A stretch of 64,000 bases of DNA, from the NCBI RefSeq assembly GCF_022414535.1, contig NZ_JADWYM010000028.1, positions 24,663 through 88,662 on the forward strand. Direction: 5' to 3'. A program made the position numbers and the translations under genes. Below, in pieces: positions 24,595 through 31,483 of this stretch. This DNA comes from Streptomyces sp. MUM 2J (lineage in GTDB: Bacteria > Actinomycetota > Actinomycetes > Streptomycetales > Streptomycetaceae). Every line of letters starts with the position of its first letter. Position 1 is the first letter of the stretch. The notes under the pieces were generated by a model. It was given only the letters and a program-made list of their open reading frames with translations, made no database searches and was not told the DNA's origin.

Positions 24595-25809
24595 ATGCTT
24601 TCGGACATGGATCTGGGGGACGGGCCGGGGCAATACCCGGCGATGCTGGACATGTTGAGTCGGGAACTGCACGGAATCAGGGCGCTCGGACTGCTGCGGC
24701 TGCACGAGGCGGCCCTTGTCGAGCTGCCCGGGGTGCTCGCGCGGTCCACCGGTGTGGACGGCCGCCCGGGACCGGGCGAGGTGGACACGCACGCGGTGGA
24801 GGAAGCACTGCGCCGGGCGGTCGACGGGCTCGACCCCGGACAGCGCGAAGTGGGCCGGATCACCTTCGGCCTGCTGCCGGGCACGCGCGCGTTGCCGGCC
24901 AAGGAACGCCGAAACAGGGCTGCCGGCCTGGCCGGGATCAGCGTCGACCGTTTCCGCAAGCACCAGGAGAAGCTGCTCATCCGTCAGGTCGCGGCGGCGA
25001 TCCTGGCGGCAGCCGCATCTGGTGCGCCGGGGACGCGCGGCAGCGCGACCGGGCCGGGGAGCGTGGCGCTCGCCCCGGCATCGTGGCCGTCACCCGAAAC
25101 CGGGAAGGGGCCCACGACGCCCGGGCTGTCACGCTCGCCGGTGTCCGTGCCGGCGGGGCGGCATCGGGTGGACACGCCCTTTCCGCATGGCGAGGTGACG
25201 ATCACCCTGCACGTCGCGCCCATCGAGCTGATCGAGGGCGTCGACGTGCTGGTGTCGTCGGAGAACGTCTACTTCGAGATGTCCAAGACGTTCCGTCGCA
25301 CGGTCTCCGGGAGCCTGCGCCGGGCGGGGGCGAAGAAGGACGCAGGCGGGCGGATCGTGGACGACGTGATCGCGCAGCAGCTGAGGGCGTGGAGCGAACT
25401 TTCGGCGCCTCCCGGGCTTCCCGTGGCCCCCGGCACGGTGGCGGTGACCTCGGCAGGCGCACTGGCGGCGCACGGGGTGCGCAGAATCTTCCACGCCGCG
25501 GTCACCACTCCGTGCGCGACCGGGAACGGCTACGAGACGGCGCCGGAGGCGGTCGCCGAGGCGGTCCGGCGCATCTTCGATCTGGCGGGCGAGGAACGGG
25601 ATTCCGGCGAGGTTCCGCTGCGGTCCGTGGCCCTGCCCCTGTTCGGCGCGGGGCGCGGCGGCCTCTCCGCGAGGAGGAGCGCAGAGGCCATCCTCGGGGC
25701 GCTGGAGGTCGCCCTCGCCGCCGACCCCGACTGGTCGGTACACCTGGTGACCCGCAATCCCGGTAGCGCGGGTGCCGTACTGGACGCGCTCGCCGCGAGA
25801 CGCCGGTGA
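24595..25809 (+). CDS. Macro-domain protein with N-terminal helical adaptor-like domain
   Basis: This is a 404-residue cytosolic protein. Residues 200-400 form a macro domain: VDVLVSSENVYFEMSK (ADP-ribose loop 1), AGAKKDAGGRIVDDVIAQQL, AVTSAGALAAHGVRRIFHAAV and ALPLFGAGRGGLSARRSAEAI (phosphate-binding loop). Macro domains bind ADP-ribose, and some remove phosphate from ADP-ribose-1''-phosphate. Residues 1-135 are helical (EVGRITFGLLPGTRALPAKE, then SVDRFRKHQEKLL). I take this as a small adaptor module of actinobacterial signalling proteins but cannot name it. A Pro/Ser/Gly linker joins the two. ATG 24595 has GAGGTG 7 nt upstream. It is convergent with the kinase of the triad, so any functional link is by neighbourhood. 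Confidence 0.8.
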   Translation: MLSDMDLGDGPGQYPAMLDMLSRELHGIRALGLLRLHEAALVELPGVLARSTGVDGRPGPGEVDTHAVEEALRRAVDGLDPGQREVGRITFGLLPGTRALPAKERRNRAAGLAGISVDRFRKHQEKLLIRQVAAAILAAAASGAPGTRGSATGPGSVALAPASWPSPETGKGPTTPGLSRSPVSVPAGRHRVDTPFPHGEVTITLHVAPIELIEGVDVLVSSENVYFEMSKTFRRTVSGSLRRAGAKKDAGGRIVDDVIAQQLRAWSELSAPPGLPVAPGTVAVTSAGALAAHGVRRIFHAAVTTPCATGNGYETAPEAVAEAVRRIFDLAGEERDSGEVPLRSVALPLFGAGRGGLSARRSAEAILGALEVALAADPDWSVHLVTRNPGSAGAVLDALAARRR

Positions 25810-25848
25810 GCCCGGGCGGCAACGGGCCGCAACGACCGGGCGGCCGGC

Positions 25849-27480
25849 TCAACCGTCCTCGGTGAGGCGGAACTTCCTCGTCTCGCCCTGGGGCAGGTCG
25901 ACGGTGACGTACCCGTTCCCGATGGTGTACTGGTACCCCTTGTTGCGCGCCCGGTAGCCGTCCGTTGTGCGCTCGGCGGGGATCGTGATCTCCTCGGACT
26001 TCTTGTGCGTGGCACTCGGGTGAAGCCACGAGCCGTCGTAGTAGATCTTCCCGCTCATGGTGCGGCACAGCAGGATGCGGTGCACCTCGGTCGTGTAGGC
26101 GTGCAGAAGTGTCGCTCCGGTACCGCCGGGAATGCGGGCGGCCACCGAGGTGGGGCAGAGCGTCCCTGCCCGGGGAGGCAGCGCGGTGGACGGACCGGTG
26201 GCATCGTGCGCGAACATGCGGACGGCGATCCCCGCGAGTACCACGGCCACGGCCGCCACCGCGACGACGATCCACGCCGTTCGTCGGCGACGGCGGGAGG
26301 GCGCCGGCGTCGGCCGGGGCCGTGGTTGTGGACGCGGTCGGGGGCTCACCTGCGGCCGAGGCTGAGGGGGCCGCGTGGTCCGCACGCGTCCATGGGGCTG
26401 CGGCTGCGGGTGCGGCCGGGGCGTCTGCACCGGGAGACCGGTCGCGGGGGGCTGCCCCGGTCGCTGGGCAGCGCGGTGGCGCTGGACCTCCCGCCGGCGC
26501 TGGGCGGCGTAGTCGTCCAGGACGCGCAGTGCGTCGTCGCGGTAGGAGGGCTGGCTGCCACCGGTGAGGAAGGCCTGGTACAGAGCGTGGTGCCACTCGG
26601 CTGCGCCGGGTCGTGCGCCCGTCGCCAGCGGGTCGTCGAGCGCGCGGCTGAACATCCTTCGCAGCGCCGGGTCCAGTCGGTCGGGGAAATCCGAGGGCGT
26701 GATCCACCGGCCGTTCTGGTGTCCACCCTGCCAACGCGGGCCGCCCGGATTGAGGAACAGCCCGCGGTAGAGTGCCAGAGCGAGGGCGAACCGGTCGCTG
26801 AACCGGTCGTGCGCCGTGATCGCCCCGGCGATACGGCGCGGGTCCGTCCACTCCGGCGTGTTCACCCCCTGCACAGGCGGGTCGTTCCAGGAGGTCAGCC
26901 CGTCGCAGTCGATGAGATACGCGTGTGCGTCCCGCTCCCGCCACACCAGGTTGTTCGCGGACAGGTCCCCGTGGGTGAGTCTTCGGTCCTCCAGCTCCCT
27001 GAAGATGTCGCACACACGCAGCAGTACGCCCACACGGACGCGCGCCGTCGGCGGCGGCGGCTCGGAGCGGGCCAGGTAGAGGAAGGCCAGTGTGCGGGCC
27101 GCCGGACGGCCGTCCGGGTCGGTGAACATGAACGACCGCGGGATGAGCGGCAGTACGACACCCGTCACGCCGCCGTTCCTGCCGTGGATCACGTCGATGG
27201 GCCAGTTGATGGACGACTCGGCGGTCGTGGCGAGCCCGCCGCGCCCCGTGGGTCCCTGACCGTTCTCGGCTCGGCCCACGATGTCCCGGCCGAAACGGGC
27301 CAGCCTGTGCAACCGGTCGACCTCGGACGACGTGGACTCGGGGGTCCTGTACTCCTTGTAGACACGTGGCACTCGGTCCCGGTCCAGGCAGTGATAGAGC
27401 AGCCCCTGACTGCCTTTGTCGTTGAAGGGGTGCCGGTCGACCTGGTACCTGCGGCCGAGCCTGCTGGTGAGGGTGCGCAT
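25849..27480 (-). CDS. Membrane-anchored protein kinase-like protein of a TerY-P-like triad
   Basis: The 543-residue protein has an atypical kinase domain (about 1-300). The catalytic loop is HGDLSANNLVW (170-180) and IDCDG (190-194) replaces the DFG motif. This resembles the kinase lineage found with vWA and PP2C genes rather than PknB types. A long Pro/Arg/Gln linker (about 330-400) leads to one transmembrane helix (402-424), then a domain of about 120 residues predicted outside the membrane. No zinc-ribbon Cys cluster is visible, unlike some TerY-P kinases. It starts 3 bp after the PP2C stop, so it is the last gene of a vWA-PP2C-kinase operon. Substrates are unknown. Confidence 0.85.
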   Translation of the reverse strand: MRTLTSRLGRRYQVDRHPFNDKGSQGLLYHCLDRDRVPRVYKEYRTPESTSSEVDRLHRLARFGRDIVGRAENGQGPTGRGGLATTAESSINWPIDVIHGRNGGVTGVVLPLIPRSFMFTDPDGRPAARTLAFLYLARSEPPPPTARVRVGVLLRVCDIFRELEDRRLTHGDLSANNLVWRERDAHAYLIDCDGLTSWNDPPVQGVNTPEWTDPRRIAGAITAHDRFSDRFALALALYRGLFLNPGGPRWQGGHQNGRWITPSDFPDRLDPALRRMFSRALDDPLATGARPGAAEWHHALYQAFLTGGSQPSYRDDALRVLDDYAAQRRREVQRHRAAQRPGQPPATGLPVQTPRPHPQPQPHGRVRTTRPPQPRPQVSPRPRPQPRPRPTPAPSRRRRRTAWIVVAVAAVAVVLAGIAVRMFAHDATGPSTALPPRAGTLCPTSVAARIPGGTGATLLHAYTTEVHRILLCRTMSGKIYYDGSWLHPSATHKKSEEITIPAERTTDGYRARNKGYQYTIGNGYVTVDLPQGETRKFRLTEDG

Positions 27481-27483
27481 CGA

Positions 27484-28839
27484 TCATCCGCCCCGCGTCT
27501 GCCGGGACCACACCACGAGGGCCGTCCGGTCGTCGTGCGAGCCGCGGCGCCGGTAGCGCAGCGAGTCCGCCATCGCGGCGGCGTCGCAGGGCCGGGACCA
27601 GCGCTCGGCGAGCCAGGCGCGCACCGCGGGCGAGCCGAAGGCGTCCTCCGCCAGCCCGTCCGATGCCAGGATCAGACAGCCGCCGGGGCTCTCCTCGGTC
27701 AGCGGGGCGTACTCGGCGATCTCCGCGGGGGCGGGGTGGGGCAGGGCGGCGGAGACCCGGTTGACCGGTCCGCCGTCGCGGTGGAACACGGTCTCCCACG
27801 CCTCCCCGGCCAGCCGCATCACCGCGCAGTCCCCGACCCGGGTGGCCCAGCCGGTGCCCACGACCGGGAGCAGCACCAACGCGGCCGTACAGGAGAGGTC
27901 CCGGTCCGTCAGGGCGGGCATTCCCGCCGTACGCAACCGCGCCGTGCGAGCGCATGCCGCGTCGAGGACGCCACCCAGTACGGCGCGGGGGTCGCCCGTG
28001 AGTCTTCCGGCGGTGACCGTGCGGGCCTCCTCGCACAACAACGCGGCGAAGAGGGACGCGCCGAGCTGCGAGGTCAGCGGACGTGAGCCGAGGCCGTCGC
28101 AGACCGCCGCGACCAGCAGGGACCGGTCGTCGGAGAGGGTGAACTGGTAGGCGTCCTGCGCCGTGGTACCGCTGTTGAGGTGGGACTGCCCGGCAAGGCT
28201 CGCGGCGCCCAGCCACCGGTCGCCCAGTAATCCCCCGTCAGCTCGCAGCCCCGGGAGCGAGGTCGCCGGCAGGGCGAGGCGAGGGAGCGGAAGCGGCTGC
28301 AGTCGGTCTCCCACGTGCGGTGCGGTCGTGGGCAGGGTGCGGGGCGGATCGACGGCCGGCAGGGCGGTGGGCGCCGCGCACCCGTCGGCGCCTCTGCGAG
28401 GCTGGTCGTCGGTGCCGGTCGCGGCACCGGGAGAACTGTGGGTGGGAGCGCCGTCGGAGGCGGGAACGCCGTCCACGGCGGCCCCGGCCCCCTGCCCGGC
28501 TCGCCCCGGGTCGTCGGTCGGCGCCGCCCGCCCGGCATCCGCCGTGAGTGGGCTCGCCGCCGATGGGCTGGCCCCGGACGGGCCGGTGAGCATCGTAGTC
28601 CCGGCTGTGGCCCTGGAGTCCCGGTTCCCCGTCGTCGGTTCGCCGAGGTCGCCGTGCCGGGAAACGGTGGGACGAGCGCCCCCGGCGCCCGGAGTTGCGG
28701 GGGCGGTCCCCGCCCCCGGCTCCGTCGCGTCGGACGAAGCCGGGCGGGCACCCGCCGAAGCGGGGGCGGTGTCCGGTACGGCTCCGGGATCCGCCTCCGG
28801 ATCCGTGTGCCTGCCCCGGCGCCGGCGGAACATGCTCAC
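27484..28839 (-). CDS. PP2C-type Ser/Thr phosphatase of the triad
   Basis: Residues 1-190 of this 451-residue protein are disordered (Pro/Ala/Gly/Thr-rich). Residues about 205-445 are a PP2C_2 domain with VAAVCDGLGSR, SCTAALVLL, RVGDCAVMRL, LILASDGLAEDA and SHDDRTALVVW, so the metal-binding Asp residues are present. It should reverse phosphorylation by the kinase encoded next to it. The start is GTG 28839 (an ATG two codons later is possible), 2 bp after the vWA stop. A TTA codon at 28228-28230 (residue 204) suggests that bldA limits expression of this operon member. The kinase starts 3 bp after its stop. Confidence 0.87.
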   Translation of the reverse strand: MSMFRRRRGRHTDPEADPGAVPDTAPASAGARPASSDATEPGAGTAPATPGAGGARPTVSRHGDLGEPTTGNRDSRATAGTTMLTGPSGASPSAASPLTADAGRAAPTDDPGRAGQGAGAAVDGVPASDGAPTHSSPGAATGTDDQPRRGADGCAAPTALPAVDPPRTLPTTAPHVGDRLQPLPLPRLALPATSLPGLRADGGLLGDRWLGAASLAGQSHLNSGTTAQDAYQFTLSDDRSLLVAAVCDGLGSRPLTSQLGASLFAALLCEEARTVTAGRLTGDPRAVLGGVLDAACARTARLRTAGMPALTDRDLSCTAALVLLPVVGTGWATRVGDCAVMRLAGEAWETVFHRDGGPVNRVSAALPHPAPAEIAEYAPLTEESPGGCLILASDGLAEDAFGSPAVRAWLAERWSRPCDAAAMADSLRYRRRGSHDDRTALVVWSRQTRGG

Positions 28840-28841
28840 GC

Positions 28842-29534
28842 TCAGCTCACCGTGCGCTGGTCGAGCGGGAGCTGCGTGAGCTTCGTACCGTCGAGCGGCA
28901 CCGAGAGCACGCCACCGGAGGCGGAGGAGAAGCTGCTGGAGGTGGTCCGGATGCTCCGGACCACCGTGCGCAGGATCTCGCGCACGGCCGCTCCGGGGTC
29001 GCTCTCGTCGGTGAAGAAGGCGAAACCCGTCGATACCTGCCGGATGGCGTCCCGGTTCGCCTGGCCGAAGCCGAAGCTCACGATCTGCGCCCCGTACCTG
29101 TCGTCCTTGGAGGTGACCTGTGCCCAGGCGTGGGTCCAGTCGACGGCCGCGTTGTGTTCGCCGTCGCTGATGAAGAAGATCACCGGTTGGTGGTAGGCGC
29201 TGCCCTTGCCGAGGGCTCTGATGCCGTCGCGCAGCGCGTCACCGGAGGCACGCAGCCCCACGTCGAAGTTGGTGCCGCCCTGCGGCGTCAGCGAGGGCAT
29301 GTCGGCGTAGGCGATGTCGGTCAGTGGCAGACGGGTCTCGGCCCGGTCGGAGAAGGTCACGACGGCGAGCCGCGCGATCTCGCCGGTGGCCGGGTCACCC
29401 TTGATCGCCGACTTGATCTCGGGGAGGGCGTCGTTGACGGCTTTCATCGGCGAGCCCGCCATCGAGTACGAGACATCGATGCAGAGGCAGACGGGAAAAA
29501 CTGGGGGGCGCTCGACGTTCGAGAATTCAGACAT
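28842..29534 (-). CDS. von Willebrand factor A domain protein, TerY-like
   Basis: The 230-residue protein is nearly all one vWA domain. The MIDAS metal site is complete: DVSYS at 20-24, Thr in LTPQGGTNFDVG, and Asp in FFISDGEHN. It has no signal peptide. TerY-like vWA proteins act with PP2C and a kinase in stress or conflict systems. Here it is the first gene of the three-gene operon, with intergenic gaps of 2 and 3 bp. It probably serves as a metal-dependent scaffold or target whose state is set by phosphorylation. ATG 29534 has GGACAGG just upstream. Confidence 0.9.
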   Translation of the reverse strand: MSEFSNVERPPVFPVCLCIDVSYSMAGSPMKAVNDALPEIKSAIKGDPATGEIARLAVVTFSDRAETRLPLTDIAYADMPSLTPQGGTNFDVGLRASGDALRDGIRALGKGSAYHQPVIFFISDGEHNAAVDWTHAWAQVTSKDDRYGAQIVSFGFGQANRDAIRQVSTGFAFFTDESDPGAAVREILRTVVRSIRTTSSSFSSASGGVLSVPLDGTKLTQLPLDQRTVS

Positions 29535-29896
29535 GCCTGTCCAGACGTGGGTTCGGTGATCGACGGGGAAAGAGGCGACGCATTGCCGAACGGGAAGCGG
29601 TGCGATTCCCCAGGCCTCTGTTCATTGTCCGGCTGCCCGCATGGACGCGTTGCCGGCATGGAAATCGAATGAATGTCGGCGCGTCCGTACGGAAAACGCC
29701 GGAGGGAGGACTCTGGCCGCCCGGTGACTACTGAGAGAAAAGTATGCACGTGTGCAGACAGCCGGTCCGCGGTTTCGTCCAAACACCCGGAAAGAACCCG
29801 GAAGGCGCCCCGCTTTCGCCCGGGTTCCGCACACCGGGCTCCGGGGTGCGCCTGCCGGAGGCCGCGAGTGCGGTCCGGTCTCCGGGGCTGCCGGCG
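29535..29896 (-). promoter_or_regulatory. Promoter region of the vWA-PP2C-kinase operon
   Basis: This 362-bp gap between the RES gene stop and the vWA start is less GC-rich than its surroundings. It holds TGCACGTGTGCA (29745-29756), a near-palindrome around CACGTG, followed on the minus strand by AT-rich sequence with CATACT as a possible -10. It suggests that the triad has its own promoter and is not simply read through from the RES pair. Confidence 0.4.
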
Positions 29897-30580
29897 TCAG
29901 GCCGGGGCGCCGTCCCCGGCGTCCGGGGGGCCCACCCTGACCCTGAACCGCTTCAGCCGTTCGCCGACCCATCGCACGTTCTCCGGCTCGTCGAGGTCGC
30001 GTGCGGGTTCCTCGGTGGCCTCCAGCAGATCGCTGTGCGCGCAGCGGTCGAACAGCACCAGCGACACCTCCGGGAAGGCGAGCCGCGACTCGTAGAGGAA
30101 GCCCTGTGCCCAGGGGGCCTCGGCGCGCAGCCAGTGCGCCCAGCGACGGGTGAAGGCGTAGTCCGTGGGCTTGGACCGCACCAGCCAGTCGTCCTCCTGC
30201 TGGACGGCGTTGAGGTCGAACAGGGTGCGCAGCGACAGCAGTGCCACGTCACGTGCCAGCCGAACCTGTGAGAGCCGCTTGCCCTCCAACTCCCTGCGCG
30301 GCAGGACGCGGGTGGGATGGTCGCCGTCGAAGCCGATGTCCCGCAGCAGCCTCTCGGCCAGCGCCGTCGTCGGTGCGGGCGCCGCGTACAGGTAGGAGTA
30401 GAGGTCATTGGGGGTGCTGTCGAACCGGCCGCCGCCGAAGTGGTGGTCCTGGGGCGTCGGGTTGAACTCGAACGCCTCGCGCTTGCGCGAGTGCACCCTG
30501 TGCAGGACCCGGCCGGCCTCCCAGTCGACCCGCCTCGGCTCGGCCATGCCGGCATCGGGCAGTCGTGCGCCTCGTGCCAT
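29897..30580 (-). CDS. RES-domain protein, probable NAD+-degrading toxin
   Basis: The 227-residue protein shows the RES fold pattern: VLHRVH with Arg28, FNPTP, GGRFDS with Arg52, the helix TTALAERLL with Glu76, and QGFLYESRLAF with Ser165, ending in VLFDRC. Arg, Glu and Ser give the family its name. Characterised RES toxins such as MbcT of Mycobacterium tuberculosis cleave NAD+ with phosphate or water. The start codon ATG 30580 lies one base after the stop of the upstream partner gene (TGACATG), so translation is coupled. An alternative start at Met12 is possible. Activity is inferred from the family, and the Glu and Ser are present. Confidence 0.8.
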   Translation of the reverse strand: MARGARLPDAGMAEPRRVDWEAGRVLHRVHSRKREAFEFNPTPQDHHFGGGRFDSTPNDLYSYLYAAPAPTTALAERLLRDIGFDGDHPTRVLPRRELEGKRLSQVRLARDVALLSLRTLFDLNAVQQEDDWLVRSKPTDYAFTRRWAHWLRAEAPWAQGFLYESRLAFPEVSLVLFDRCAHSDLLEATEEPARDLDEPENVRWVGERLKRFRVRVGPPDAGDGAPA

Positions 30581-30581
30581 G

Positions 30582-31259
30582 TCAGTCCTCCTCCCCCACC
30601 ACGCTTGCCGCAGCGAGCAGTTGTCCGTCCAGACCTGCGCCGAGCAGCAACGCCGGGGCCGTGGCCAGCCAAGGATTGGGGCCGAGCCACCAGTCGGCCA
30701 CCCCCCAGGGGTCCTCCGCGGCGCCCAGCATGCGGTTGACGGCGACGACCACGTCCCGGGGCCGGCCCTCGCGGTCGAACTGGAAGGCCGGCAGCCCCTC
30801 CGAGCCGTCGCCGCGGCGCAGACGGATCAGCTCGGGAGCAGTCACCTCCACACCGAAGTTCTCCCTCAGGTCGTCCGGTGAGAGAGCTGGAACGGCCAGC
30901 AGCCGTTCGTACGGCGAGGGTTGGGCCTCCTCACCGCTCTCCGGGGCCCGGCCGGTTCCCCGGATCCCCTCGGGCCGGCCGCCGGACGAGGCGAACGAGG
31001 CCAGCAGTTCGTGGGGCAGGGGCGACGCCGCGCCGGCGAACCGCCTCTCGACGGCTCGGACCTCTTGTTCCGGCAGGGAGGCACGCAGGTGCGCCGCGAC
31101 TGCACGGGTGACCGCCCTCCGACGCCGCTCGTCACCTCCTTCGGCGGCCAGGTCGAGCAGCGCGTCGAGCTGGTTCCGGTCCTCCGGGGTGAGTTGAGCC
31201 CGTATCGCCTGCCGGTCCCGCGTCAGCGCCTCGATGAGTCGCGCCTCGTACTCGTCCAT
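30582..31259 (-). CDS. Antitoxin-like partner of RES protein (Xre/MbcA/ParS-type toxin-binding C-terminus)
   Basis: This is a 225-residue protein. The C-terminal 75 residues (PAFQFDREGRPRDVVVAVNR, then DPWGVADWWLGPNPWLA and a final ALLLGAG segment) match the toxin-binding domain of RES partners. The N-terminal 110 residues are helical and charged and lack an obvious XRE helix-turn-helix, so DNA binding is uncertain. ATG 31259 has AGAAGGGG upstream, and the TTGCCA/TACCGT promoter lies 33 bp further. It is the first gene of the pair, as in classic toxin-antitoxin operons, and should neutralise the RES enzyme. It is much longer than MbcA (about 110 residues), so it may have a sensing region. Confidence 0.72.
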   Translation of the reverse strand: MDEYEARLIEALTRDRQAIRAQLTPEDRNQLDALLDLAAEGGDERRRRAVTRAVAAHLRASLPEQEVRAVERRFAGAASPLPHELLASFASSGGRPEGIRGTGRAPESGEEAQPSPYERLLAVPALSPDDLRENFGVEVTAPELIRLRRGDGSEGLPAFQFDREGRPRDVVVAVNRMLGAAEDPWGVADWWLGPNPWLATAPALLLGAGLDGQLLAAASVVGEED

Positions 31260-31290
31260 GCGCCCCCCTTCTGGAATCAGGATGGATCCG

Positions 31291-31320
31291 TACGGTAGTG
31301 AGGTACCGTATTTTTGGCAA
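31291..31320 (-). promoter_or_regulatory. Promoter with overlapping operator for the RES pair
   Basis: On the minus strand TTGCCA (31320-31315) and TACCGT (31297-31292) are separated by exactly 17 bases, a good housekeeping-type promoter. TACGGTA (31291-31297) and TACCGTA (31304-31310) form a perfect 7-bp inverted repeat covering the -10 box and spacer. That is where an autorepressor would bind. The -10 box is 33 bases before the partner gene start. Confidence 0.7.
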
Positions 31321-31483
31321 TTGGCCGGTCGCGGGAATCGAGCGGGTGTACAGCATTCGACGGGCCCGGCGGGCGGAATTATGGAAGCACGCCCCCGAAC
31401 CGCGACTCGAATCCGGTGGGACACGCCGCGGTCCATGCGCAGCGGCCGGGTGCGTAATGTGCAGTGCCGAATCGGGGTGGGGA

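Noticed and set aside
31304..31315. TACCGTA followed by TTTTT as a rho-independent terminator
   Set aside because: No gene ends into it on the plus strand. The inverted repeat fits better as an operator over the RES-pair promoter.
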